Positions 39,287 to 48,300 of a stretch of DNA of 54,729 nt are shown piece by piece (within the stretch, counting starts at the first letter, position 1; the number at the start of each line of letters is the position of its first letter). The notes beneath the pieces were generated by a model. It was not told the DNA's origin and did no database searches. It saw only the letters and a list, made by a program, of their open reading frames with translations. Source of the stretch: Clostridium ihumii AP5 (lineage in GTDB: Bacteria; Bacillota; Clostridia; Clostridiales; Clostridiaceae); contig NZ_CCAT010000049.1 of assembly GCF_000612845.1 (NCBI RefSeq), positions 1-54,729 of the forward strand, read 5' to 3'. Both the position numbers and the translations under genes were made by a program.

Positions 39287-39310
39287 TTAAAAAATAAGGA
39301 GGACAAGTTG

Positions 39311-40339
39311 ATGGATTGGAGAGACTATATAAATTCAAAAGAAATTGCAACATATATTAAAGAACTAGCACCAGAAATGCTAATAGGTGAAGCATTATTC
39401 CCAAGAAAGAAACAATTAGGAATGGATTTAAAGTATATTAAGGGTGCTAAGAAAAAACCAGTAGTACTAAAGCCAAGTACATTTGATGTTGCTGTTAAGG
39501 CAAGAACTTTAAAAGCAGAATTAGATGTTAAAATGAAAAGAATGCCATTCTTTAAGGAAAGTGTAATTGTAAGTGAAGAAAATAGACAGCAACTATTACT
39601 TGCATCACAAGCTGAAAATAAAGAATTGTTAATGATGATTCTATCAGAAATCTATGATAATTATGTTGGATTAGTAGATGGTGGTGATATGCAAATGGAA
39701 CGTATGAGAATGCAAGCACTAGCTAATGGGTTTATAAATATTACTAGTGATGATGGAGACGTAATATTTGACTTTGAAGTACCAACAGAGCATAAGGAAG
39801 TTCTTACTGGTAATGCAGTGTGGAGCAATCCAGAGGCAGATATTGTAGGCGATATAGAAAGATGGAAAATTAAAATGAGAAATGCAGGATATGCAGTACC
39901 AACTAGAATGGTATTAACAAGTAAAACATTTGGTTATATTGCTAAGAATAAGGCTATTAAATTTGACATTGATAAAGATGGAAGAGTAATTTTAACAGAT
40001 GAAATGATTAAGAATTATTTAAAGAATAAACTTGGAATATCTACAGCAGTAGTTAGTGGAACTTATAAATTAGAAGATGATACAGAAGAACAATATTTTC
40101 CGGATAATAAAGTAACATTAATTCCTGATGGTAATTTAGGAGCAACTTACTATGGAACAACACCAGAAGAAGCTGACAAAATGTATAGTTCAAAGTTAGA
40201 TTGTTCTATAGTTAGAACTGGTGTAGCAGTAACAACAATGAGAAAAGAAGATCCAGTAACAGTTGAAACAAAGGTATCACAACTAGGAATGCCAAGTTTT
40301 GAGAAAGCTGATGAATGTTTCTTCAGTACAGTAGCTTAA
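39311..40339 (+). CDS. Major capsid protein (E family), 342 aa
   Basis: Phage capsid E-type coat protein: MDWRDYINSKEIATYIKELA at the start, FKESVIVSEENRQQLLLASQ in the E-loop region, and a conserved C-terminal VRTGVAVTTMRKEDPVTVET. ATG 39311 is chosen for AAGGAGGAC upstream. It is the main head shell subunit. A terminator hairpin lies directly behind it, as commonly found after major capsid genes to favour their expression. Confidence 0.92.
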   Translation: MDWRDYINSKEIATYIKELAPEMLIGEALFPRKKQLGMDLKYIKGAKKKPVVLKPSTFDVAVKARTLKAELDVKMKRMPFFKESVIVSEENRQQLLLASQAENKELLMMILSEIYDNYVGLVDGGDMQMERMRMQALANGFINITSDDGDVIFDFEVPTEHKEVLTGNAVWSNPEADIVGDIERWKIKMRNAGYAVPTRMVLTSKTFGYIAKNKAIKFDIDKDGRVILTDEMIKNYLKNKLGISTAVVSGTYKLEDDTEEQYFPDNKVTLIPDGNLGATYYGTTPEEADKMYSSKLDCSIVRTGVAVTTMRKEDPVTVETKVSQLGMPSFEKADECFFSTVA

Positions 40340-40367
40340 GAGTAGTTAATTATATAACTACTCTTTT
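40338..40367 (+). terminator. Terminator after the major capsid gene
   Basis: AAGAGTAGTTA (40338-40348) pairs with TAACTACTCTT (40355-40365), then T's. It probably lowers transcription of the connector genes downstream. Confidence 0.75.
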
Positions 40368-40399
40368 AAATTTAGAAGGGTTAGAAGGGATGGATACGA

Positions 40400-40609
40400 A
40401 TGGCAGGTAAATCAGATAAAGTTATAAATGAAAATTTAGAAATTAATAAAGATGAAAAAGATAAGATTGAAGAATTTATTAATGTAAGAGCACTAGTAAA
40501 TATTAAGTATGATAAAGAAGTTTATAAGATAGGTGATGAATTTACAATTAGAAAAGAAAATTCACAGGACATGCTAGAAAAGGAATATGTAGAATTGGCA
40601 GGTGAATAA
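40400..40609 (+). CDS. Small protein between capsid and connector genes, 69 aa
   Basis: MAGKSDKVINENLEINKDEK then VRALVNIKYDKEVYKIGDEF: acidic N-terminus and a short beta-rich C-terminus. Its location is that of small head-completion accessory proteins. A GGGATGG site precedes ATG 40400. Confidence 0.6.
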   Translation: MAGKSDKVINENLEINKDEKDKIEEFINVRALVNIKYDKEVYKIGDEFTIRKENSQDMLEKEYVELAGE

Positions 40610-40611
40610 GA

Positions 40612-40932
40612 ATGGAACTTACACCTTTAGAAATATTAAAAATTAATTTAAATGAAAGTCAATACCCTGTATTTACTGATGAAGAACTTAATAATTTATT
40701 ATTAGTTAATGATAATAATGTTCTTAAAGCCAGTTGGCGTGGATGCTTAATGAAAGCAAATACAGATAATAAAATTAAAGTAGGTCCAATAGAAGTTGAA
40801 AATGCTGATCCGGACTATTGGAATAACTTAGCTAGTATTTATCAACATGATTATTTACAAGAACAAGCTACTTTAATACCAACTAAACCTAAAGGATATA
40901 AAACATCCATGAGAAGGGTGGATGGTTGTTGA
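40612..40932 (+). CDS. Head-tail connector protein (YqbG/gp15 type), 106 aa
   Basis: MELTPLEILKINLNESQYPV then NNVLKASWRGCLMKANTDNK: helical adaptor typical of the first connector under the portal. ATG 40612 lies 2 nt after the previous stop. Its stop is shared in TGATG with the next gene (start 40932). Confidence 0.75.
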   Translation: MELTPLEILKINLNESQYPVFTDEELNNLLLVNDNNVLKASWRGCLMKANTDNKIKVGPIEVENADPDYWNNLASIYQHDYLQEQATLIPTKPKGYKTSMRRVDGC

Positions 40933-41315
40933 TGGCTAGATTACAAGCTAAAAAAATAATAAACGCAATAAATAAAGGGATAGCCGTAAATCCAACTACA
41001 TTTAATGTTAAACATATTGAAAGAGTAGAAGTTGACGGAGCTTTTGAAAAAATAGAAAGTATAAAAACATATAAGGGAATTATCTATTTAGAAGATGATA
41101 AGAACAAGATAAAAATAGAAAGTAATACAATAGGAACTGAATACTCTACTACAAAATATAAAATGATATTGAATAATCAAAATGAAATTACAGTTGATGA
41201 AAAAAATAAAATTGAATTTGATTGTAATGAAGGACATATGAAGATTATTGGTGCATATCCAATATTTATTGAAGATACTTTATGTGGATATATGTGTGAG
41301 TTAGAAAGAACTTAG
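40932..41315 (+). CDS. Head-tail joining protein (YqbH type), 127 aa
   Basis: A beta-rich protein (TYKGIIYLEDDKNKIKIESN, TKYKMILNNQNEITVDEKNK) of the YqbH/head-completion class. ATG 40932 is chosen because it overlaps the previous stop; TTG 40926 is possible. It belongs to the ordered connector set before the tail genes. Confidence 0.7.
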   Translation: MARLQAKKIINAINKGIAVNPTTFNVKHIERVEVDGAFEKIESIKTYKGIIYLEDDKNKIKIESNTIGTEYSTTKYKMILNNQNEITVDEKNKIEFDCNEGHMKIIGAYPIFIEDTLCGYMCELERT

Positions 41316-41343
41316 AGGAATCTACTATTTAGAAGGTGATTTT

Positions 41344-41766
41344 ATGTTTGAAGTTAATAAATGGTTAGAGAAAAAAGTATTTGGTATGGGAGTTTTTTTT
41401 GAATATGCTGTATGCCCTATGCTAGTTAACCAAGCAAAAACAAAAGCTTATTGGAAAGATAGAACAGGCCATGCAAGGCAAAACATAAATGGTGGAGTTG
41501 AAGGAAGTAGTTCTGAAATTGAACTTTATTTAGCACATGGAACTGAATATGGTGAATGGTTAGAAAGAGGTACTGGTATATATGGTCCAACTAAAAAGCC
41601 TATTGTACCAGTTAATAAAAGTGTTTTAAGTTGGGTTGATACTTCAGGAAAACGACATTTTGCTAAAAGTGTTAAAGGTATGAAACCTATGCCAATATTA
41701 GAAGATACTTTTACAGATAATAAAGAACTTATAATAAAAGTCATAGAAAAGTATTGGGAAGGATAA
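41344..41766 (+). CDS. HK97 gp10-like tail/connector protein (YqbI type), 140 aa
   Basis: LVNQAKTKAYWKDRTGHARQ, then HGTEYGEWLERGTGIYGPTK, is the HK97 gp10/YqbI signature. It caps or completes the head-tail joint. GAAGGTGAT precedes ATG 41344. Confidence 0.8.
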   Translation: MFEVNKWLEKKVFGMGVFFEYAVCPMLVNQAKTKAYWKDRTGHARQNINGGVEGSSSEIELYLAHGTEYGEWLERGTGIYGPTKKPIVPVNKSVLSWVDTSGKRHFAKSVKGMKPMPILEDTFTDNKELIIKVIEKYWEG

Positions 41767-41769
41767 TTT

Positions 41770-42594
41770 ATGAGACATGGAATAAGACAAAAATTAATAG
41801 AGTCTGATATAGGAATACTTAATTGCTATGAACCTAACATTCCTAATAAACAAACTATTAAACCTTATGCAGTAGTAGTACAAAATGATGATACTAAAAA
41901 CAATGAAGCAGTAGGATTTAAGAGAACTATTGAAGTATGGTTTTATGTTGATAAAACATCATTTAAAGAGCTTGATAAAATTGTAGAAAAAGCAATTAAA
42001 GCGCTACATATGCAGACTATAGAAGATGTAAAAACAAAAGAAACATTTACTTGTATATTCAATGGAATTGTTGGTCAAGATGGAATAGATGAAGAATGGG
42101 ATGCTTTATATAGAGGATTACAATTTACTGTAATAGCTTTACACGATGATGAAGAGATTAATACAGACTCTTGGTTAGATGCACTAAAAGATTTTACAAA
42201 AGAAATAACAGATATTGAAGTTTATCAGAATACATGGAAAAAAAATTTTAAAGATCCATCTATACTTTGGAGAGTATCTAACACAAGTAAGGAACGTATT
42301 AATTCAGCATTAATAAAAGAAAGTAAGACACTTATATGTCATATTGTTAGTAATAATAAAAATGAAATTAATAAATTATTAGATACTATAGAAGATAAAC
42401 TCATTACAGATTTAAAGATACCTTTAGATATTAAGGATAAAAGATATTTAACTATAGAAAGTATAGAAGAAGATAGAGAAGCAGATATGCTAAGTAAAGG
42501 ACAATTAACTGTAAAATTTTTTAAAAGAAAAATGATAGATCAGAAAGAAGTACCTACAATAGAAAAAATATATGGTAGAGGTAATTTAGAATAG
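41770..42594 (+). CDS. Tail terminator-like protein, apparently two domains, 274 aa
   Basis: Residues 1-132 (MRHGIRQKLIESDIGILNCY ... TVIALHDDEE) look like one minor tail/terminator-type unit; residues 140-274 (DSWLDALKDFTKEITDIEVY ... LTVKFFKRKM) look like a second one of the same general type. In PBSX-like phages these are often separate genes. The fusion is judged by eye only. It precedes the sheath gene in the correct place. Confidence 0.65.
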   Translation: MRHGIRQKLIESDIGILNCYEPNIPNKQTIKPYAVVVQNDDTKNNEAVGFKRTIEVWFYVDKTSFKELDKIVEKAIKALHMQTIEDVKTKETFTCIFNGIVGQDGIDEEWDALYRGLQFTVIALHDDEEINTDSWLDALKDFTKEITDIEVYQNTWKKNFKDPSILWRVSNTSKERINSALIKESKTLICHIVSNNKNEINKLLDTIEDKLITDLKIPLDIKDKRYLTIESIEEDREADMLSKGQLTVKFFKRKMIDQKEVPTIEKIYGRGNLE

Positions 42595-42604
42595 GAGGAT
42601 TAAT

Positions 42605-42808
42605 ATGGCGAAAGAAACTACAGTCGAAGAAAAAACAACTAAGATAGAAACTAAATATCCAATAGAGGATTTTATAAAAAATAGTGAAGCACTTGGCTAC
42701 AGAAGAGAAGTAGTTGCAGGTGCTTTATTTAATTTAAAAGAAAAAGAATTTACTAAAAGTGAATTTGAAAAGAAAGTAAGAGAATTTTTAGGAAAGAAGG
42801 TAGTATAA
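42605..42808 (+). CDS. YqzN/YkzM-domain protein, 67 aa
   Basis: IEDFIKNSEALGYRREVVAG and ALFNLKEKEFTKSEFEKKVR are the YqzN/YkzM family signature. It is small, helical and found immediately before the tail sheath gene in many PBSX-type phages; role uncertain. TAGGAGG precedes ATG 42605, and the sheath gene starts at the next base after its stop. Confidence 0.8.
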   Translation: MAKETTVEEKTTKIETKYPIEDFIKNSEALGYRREVVAGALFNLKEKEFTKSEFEKKVREFLGKKVV

Positions 42809-44242
42809 ATGGCTACAGGAAATTGGGATGAAAATAACAGGCCACAAATACCAGGGTTTTATAATCGTTTTGAAACTAAGGCAGAAGAAAGAATAGGAAC
42901 TGGCATACATGGTATTTTAGCAATGCCAGTAAAGTCGGATTGGGGAGAAACTAAAAAAGTTATTTCTATTAAATCTGAAAAGGAACTTAAAAAACAATTT
43001 GGAGAAAATATGAACTTAACTGCTTTTAGATTGGGTAGATTGGCACTTTTAGGGAATCCAAAAGAATTATTACTTTATAGAATGACTGATGATAATGCAA
43101 AGTGTTCAACATTAACTTTAAAAAATGGTGAAAGTGCACCTGCAGATATTATAGTTTTAGAAAGTAAATATCCTACAACAAGAGATTTTAATATAACTAT
43201 AAGAGCAAATTTAATAGCACAGGATAAAAGGGATTTAATTCTATTTGAAGGAAGTAAGCAATTATTTGCTATAACTGCATTAGATAGCAACTTAGATGAA
43301 GTGGTTGAAAGAATTAATAGCAATGTAGAAAACACATATATAAATGCTAAAAAGATTGATAATGCAACTGGATCATTGGGTGAGGTAGCAAATAAAAAGT
43401 TTACAGGTGGAAATGATGGTATAAGTGCAATTACAAATAAACATTATTTGGAGACTATGAAAGCTTTTGAAAGCTATGGAATAGATGGATTTACATTAGA
43501 TGGAGTAACAGATATATCACTTCAAAATTGTGTGAAGGAATGGGTTATAAGAAATAAAGATGAAGGTATAAATATAATAGCTTTTTTAGGTGGAAGTAAA
43601 GAAGAAACTTTAGAACAAGCAAACAGTAAGTCAAAAGAATTTAATCATGAAGATGTAGTAAATGTATTTTGTCATGGCTATTATGAAGGCATTAAATATA
43701 ATCAAGCTGAGGTTGCTGTATATGTAGCAGCGCTTGGAACAGGGCAAAGATTAGGTGAGAGTTTATGTAATGAAGTAACTATATTTGATGAAGTTGAACC
43801 TAGATTATCTAAAGTAGAGATTGAAACTGCGCTGAATAGTGGAACCTTAGTTTTAACTAAGGATGATAGTGATGTAATAATTGTAGATGATGTTAATACA
43901 TTAAAGAATTATCCAGATAATAAATCAGACGTATTTGGAAGTATTAGAGCAGTTAAATTTTTAAATGCTGTTGATGGAGATACATCTTTAAAACGAAAAG
44001 ATTTTGTTGGGAAAGTAACAAATGATCCAGAAAACAATACAGGAAGAACATTGATTCTCTGTGCATTGAAAAAGTACTTTGAAACATTATCTAATGCAGG
44101 AATTATAAGGAATGACTTTACAGTTGAAATTGATAAAGAGCTTCAAGCAAAGGCAAAATCAGACGAGTTCTTTTGGAAATGGAATGCAACTTATATTGAT
44201 GTTGTAAAACGTATCTATGGAACAGGATACGTTAAAAAATAG
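42809..44242 (+). CDS. Contractile tail sheath protein (XkdK type), 477 aa
   Basis: Forms the outer contractile tube of the myovirus tail. Family features: PQIPGFYNRFETKAEERIGT near the N-terminus, the subunit core with SVPADIIVLE-like spacing, and KRIYGTGYVKK at the end. The presence of a sheath shows the phage is a contractile-tail myovirus. It follows YqzN/YkzM with no gap. The tube gene is next. Confidence 0.93.
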   Translation: MATGNWDENNRPQIPGFYNRFETKAEERIGTGIHGILAMPVKSDWGETKKVISIKSEKELKKQFGENMNLTAFRLGRLALLGNPKELLLYRMTDDNAKCSTLTLKNGESAPADIIVLESKYPTTRDFNITIRANLIAQDKRDLILFEGSKQLFAITALDSNLDEVVERINSNVENTYINAKKIDNATGSLGEVANKKFTGGNDGISAITNKHYLETMKAFESYGIDGFTLDGVTDISLQNCVKEWVIRNKDEGINIIAFLGGSKEETLEQANSKSKEFNHEDVVNVFCHGYYEGIKYNQAEVAVYVAALGTGQRLGESLCNEVTIFDEVEPRLSKVEIETALNSGTLVLTKDDSDVIIVDDVNTLKNYPDNKSDVFGSIRAVKFLNAVDGDTSLKRKDFVGKVTNDPENNTGRTLILCALKKYFETLSNAGIIRNDFTVEIDKELQAKAKSDEFFWKWNATYIDVVKRIYGTGYVKK

Positions 44243-44259
44243 AAAGGATAGTGATATAA

Positions 44260-44676
44260 ATGACAGGAGAATTAGATGCAAGTAGAGTATGTAATGGTAC
44301 CTACGGGAAAATATATATGGATGGTGAATGGCAATCACATGTAAATGAGTGTACTGCAGATGTTGAAATGGATATGAAGGACATTGTTACATGTGGTAGT
44401 GAATGGACTGGTTATAAATGTGGAGCAAAAAAAGGCTCAGGAAACATTAAAGGATTCCATGTAACTAGTAAAATGATTCAACAAGGGTTCAAAAAGTTTG
44501 AATTACTTTCAAGCTTGGAGGACCCGGAAGCATATGGTTTTGAAAGAATAAGACTTAAAAATTGTAGAGCCACAAAAGTTAATTTGATTAATTTTAAAGG
44601 TGGAGAAGTTGTAGAAGAAGATATACCATTTGTTTTTAGTGGATTTGAATTGGTAGATCCTATTGTAGCAGAATAA
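44260..44676 (+). CDS. Tail tube protein (XkdM type), 138 aa
   Basis: MTGELDASRVCNGTYGKIYM, KDIVTCGSEWTGYKCGAKKG and a beta-rich core match the XkdM inner tail tube family. It polymerises inside the sheath and guides DNA. AAAGGATAGTGAT lies before ATG 44260. Standard order sheath then tube. Confidence 0.92.
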   Translation: MTGELDASRVCNGTYGKIYMDGEWQSHVNECTADVEMDMKDIVTCGSEWTGYKCGAKKGSGNIKGFHVTSKMIQQGFKKFELLSSLEDPEAYGFERIRLKNCRATKVNLINFKGGEVVEEDIPFVFSGFELVDPIVAE

Positions 44677-44726
44677 TAAAATATAAAAAATAATATATTA
44701 GATATAAATTTAGGAGGAATAAAATT

Positions 44727-45155
44727 ATGAATAGAACAGCGGAACAAATTTTAGATATGAATGAAGAAGATATCTTAAAGCAATTAGTAGAAGAGGAAGA
44801 ATTGCCAGCTGCAACAGTTATATTAGACAGATTAAAAATTAAATTAGAACTTAAAGGATTAACAGAAAAAGAAATAAGTTCTATAAAAAAAGAATGTTCT
44901 ACTAGAAAAAAAGTTAGAGGTATTTGGGAAGAAAATTTAAATAGTGCTGAATTTGATGCAGGATTAATTGTAGCTGCAACAACTAATTTTAATTGGGATA
45001 ATCCAACACTAATAGAATCTAAACATGTAAGTGATGGCAAACAATATATTAGAAGAAAATTATTAGCTGGTGAAATATCAAACCTTGTAAGCAAAATACT
45101 AGATTTAAGTGGATATAATGATGAAATAGAAGATGCTGAAAACATAAAAAACTAA
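44727..45155 (+). CDS. Tail assembly chaperone (XkdN type), zero-frame product, 142 aa
   Basis: MNRTAEQILDMNEEDILKQL starts the XkdN family protein. ENLNSAEFDAGLIVAATTNF and SKHVSDGKQYIRRKLLAGEI are family-like. In tailed phages this gene makes two products: this one and a longer -1 frameshifted one. The slippery heptamer AAAAAAC lies at 45146-45152 just before the stop. It helps assemble the tail tube around the tape measure. Confidence 0.85.
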   Translation: MNRTAEQILDMNEEDILKQLVEEEELPAATVILDRLKIKLELKGLTEKEISSIKKECSTRKKVRGIWEENLNSAEFDAGLIVAATTNFNWDNPTLIESKHVSDGKQYIRRKLLAGEISNLVSKILDLSGYNDEIEDAENIKN

Positions 45156-45322
45156 TAGAGTCGGGAGGTCGTATTACTGCACTTTATAATTTATTTACAA
45201 AACACAATATGTCTCCTGACTTTGTTATGTCTAAAAGTAAAATGGCGAGGAAACTTCTCTTCGCCTTTTCAAACTATGAAATAGAAAAAGAAAATAAAGC
45301 TTATGAAAAAGCCAGGAGGTGA
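45152..45322 (+). CDS. Frameshift extension of the tail assembly chaperone (56 codons)
   Basis: After A-AAA-AAC (45146-45152) a -1 shift reads LIESGGRITALYNLFTKHNM, then SPDFVMSKSKMARKLLFAFS and NYEIEKENKAYEKARR to TGA at 45320-45322. This matches the C-terminal part of gpGT-type chaperones (SGGRITAL..., LLFAFSNYEIE...). No start codon with a ribosome site is seen, so it is made only by frameshift. The total product is about 198 residues. Its stop overlaps the ribosome site of the tape measure gene. Confidence 0.8.
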   Translation, partial: LIESGGRITALYNLFTKHNMSPDFVMSKSKMARKLLFAFSNYEIEKENKAYEKARR

Positions 45323-45327
45323 TATAA

Positions 45328-48300
45328 CTGGCTAAAAAAGAAATATATCGAATTGGAATTGGTATTAGCGTAAGTGGAGATAAGGAAGCTAAAACTAAAC
45401 TTACTGCAGTTGAAAGAATAGCAGAAAGTACAAAGAAAAAAATGAAAGCTTTAGATAAAATAAAAGCTAGTCCAAGTGTTAAAATTACAGATAATGCATC
45501 AAGTACAATTGATAAAGTAAAATCTAAAAGTGATAAGTTAAACAAAACAGTTACAACAAAGATAAAAGTTACGGATAATGCAAGTACTACTGTAGATAAA
45601 GTAAAATCTAAGACTGATAAACTGAATAGGACATTTACAAGTAAAGTAAAAATTAATGATGCTGCAAGTGTGACAATAGATAAAATAAAATCCAAATCAG
45701 ATGATTTAAATAATAAAAAAAACAAGATTAAAGTAAGTGCTGATGATACAGCAAGTGAGCCTATAAGCAGAGTAAAATCAAAAGCAGAAGAATTAGGAAA
45801 TAAGAAAGCTAAAGTTAAGTTAGAGGCTAAAGATGAAGCTACAAGTGTAATAAATAAAGCACAGAATAAAATCAATGGTTGGATTAAGACAGGTGCAAAG
45901 AAAATAATAACTATAGGCTTAGCTGGTAGTGTTGCACTTGGTGGATTAGGTGTTGGTTCAGCAATGAAAACTTTCACAGGGTTTGAATCAGCAATGAGTA
46001 CTGTTCAGGCTACAAGTCAGTCTACAAAAGAAGATTTAGTTAAGTTAACAGATAAAGCTAAGGAAATGGGTGCAAAATCTGTTTTTAGTGCAACAGAATC
46101 AGCCGAAGCATTAAATTATATGGCTATGGCTGGATGGAAAACAGACCAAATGCTAGGTGGTATAGAAGGTATTATGAACTTGGCAGCTGCTAGTGGTGAA
46201 GATTTAGCAATGACTAGTGATATAGTTACAGATGCATTGACAGCATTTGGAATGCAAGCTAGTGACAGTGGTAAATTTTCAGATATATTAGCATCAGCTT
46301 CAAGTAATGCAAATACTAATGTACATTTATTAGGAGAATCTTTTAAATATGTAGCATCAACTGCTGGAGCAATGAAATATAGTGCAGAAGATACAAGTAT
46401 AGCATTAGGTTTAATGGCGAATAGTGGAATTAAAGGGTCAATGGCTGGAACTGCTCTAAAAAATGCAATAGTAAATATGGTAAGTCCAACGGACACTATG
46501 GCTGGTGTAATGGATAATTATAATTTATCCTTAACTGATACAGATGGCAAAATGAAGTCATTAAAAAGTGTAATTGATATGCTTCGAGAAAAGATGGGTG
46601 GTCTTGATGAAGCAACACAAGCAGCAGCTGCTGCAGATCTTTTCGGAAAAGAAGCAATGTCAGGAATGTTAAGTATTATAAATGCAAGTGAATCAGATTA
46701 TAATAAATTAACTAATGCTATCTATAACTCTGATGGAGCGGCAAAAGCAATGTCAGAAACCAGGCTTGATAATCTAAAAGGACAAATTGAAGAGCTTTCT
46801 GGAGCAGCAGAAACAATGAAAATTGACTTAGCTACTAAATTGGCTCCATATACAAAAGAATTTATAACATGGCTTATAGGAAAAATGCCCGCAATTTCAG
46901 ATAAAATAATGAGTACAGTTGATTATATAAGCAATCATACAGATACAATAAAATCACTTGCAATAACTTTAGGTAGCTTAGGAGCATCTATTGCAGTATT
47001 TTCTAAGGTAGGTGCTATAAGTAATTCAATTTCAGGCTTAGGAAACGTAGTTAAGTTATTTAAAGGTGGTTCTGTAGTAAAAGAAACCACTGAAATAGCA
47101 GGAGGAATAAAATCTATAGGATTAGCAAGTAAATTATTGCCTGTACTATTTAGTCCAGCAGGTGCAGCAGTAATTGGTACTGTAGGTGCTATTGGAATTG
47201 CAGTAAAAGCAAATAGTTCATTAATGAAAAAAGCTACATCGACAACAGTTGAAGAATTAGGTCCAATAGAAAAAATAATGAATAGTTTACATGGTAATCT
47301 AACTAAATCAAAATCTGAAATGCAGAAGTTAGGTCTTGTATATAAAGATTTTGGAGAAAATATTGGAGACGATTTTAAAAAGAAACTTGAAGAATCATCT
47401 AAGTCTCTATTGGATTTTCAATTACTTATAAATAAAATTAATTTAGATGGAGCAATAAGCGAAAAAGAATCTATAGAATTTGATAGTAAGGTACAAGAAA
47501 TGTTTGATAATTCTATTAAAACTATAGAAGAAAAGAAAAAAGAAACTCATTCAGCATTAGAAAAATTGTTTGCAGATGATGGAAATATAAGTGAAGCAGA
47601 ACAGACAACATTGGATTATTTTAGTCAAAAGTATGATACTCAGGTTACAGCAGAGCAAAAGTTACAAGATGAAATATATAATATAAAAGAAAAGGCAATA
47701 GCAGATCATGGAAAGTTACTTGATGAAGATATAAGACAAATCAAAGAAAAGCAACAGGAAAGGGCAAGAATTGAACTTGAAGCAACTGGTGGAAATCAGG
47801 ATGAAATAAATTATGCTAAAAATGAATTTAAGGCTAGGGCTGAGAATTTAGACATAAAAGATGCGTCAAAATTATTAAAGGATTCTGCAAAAGAGCGTGA
47901 TGATGCCATAGTTGATATTAAAGCAAAATATAATACTTATATAGATAACCTTAAAAATGAATTATCTAATCCAGAACTTGATGCAGCTAAGAGAGGTAAG
48001 TTAGAATCAACATTAACAGAACTTGAAAAATCAAAAGCAGCTAAAATAAAGTCACAAAATGACTTATATAATTCAAACTTAGATACAGTATATAAACAAA
48101 ATCCTAATTTAGAAGGTCAAATAAATAAATATACTGGAGAAGAATTTACTAATAAAGATATTTCATCACAAAAAGTTATGAATAAAATAAAAGAAACATA
48201 TGATGGAATAGAGCAAATAACTAAAAGTGGTAATTATAGAGTGTATGATGCATCTAAGAAAGCATGGACAAATTTACAGGTAGCAGTAGATTCCAATAGT

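Noticed and set aside
45231-45977. Long open frame on the minus strand opposite the tape measure gene
   Set aside because: It is a shadow of the Lys/Ser-rich repeats; it has no ribosome site and the plus frame matches a known family.
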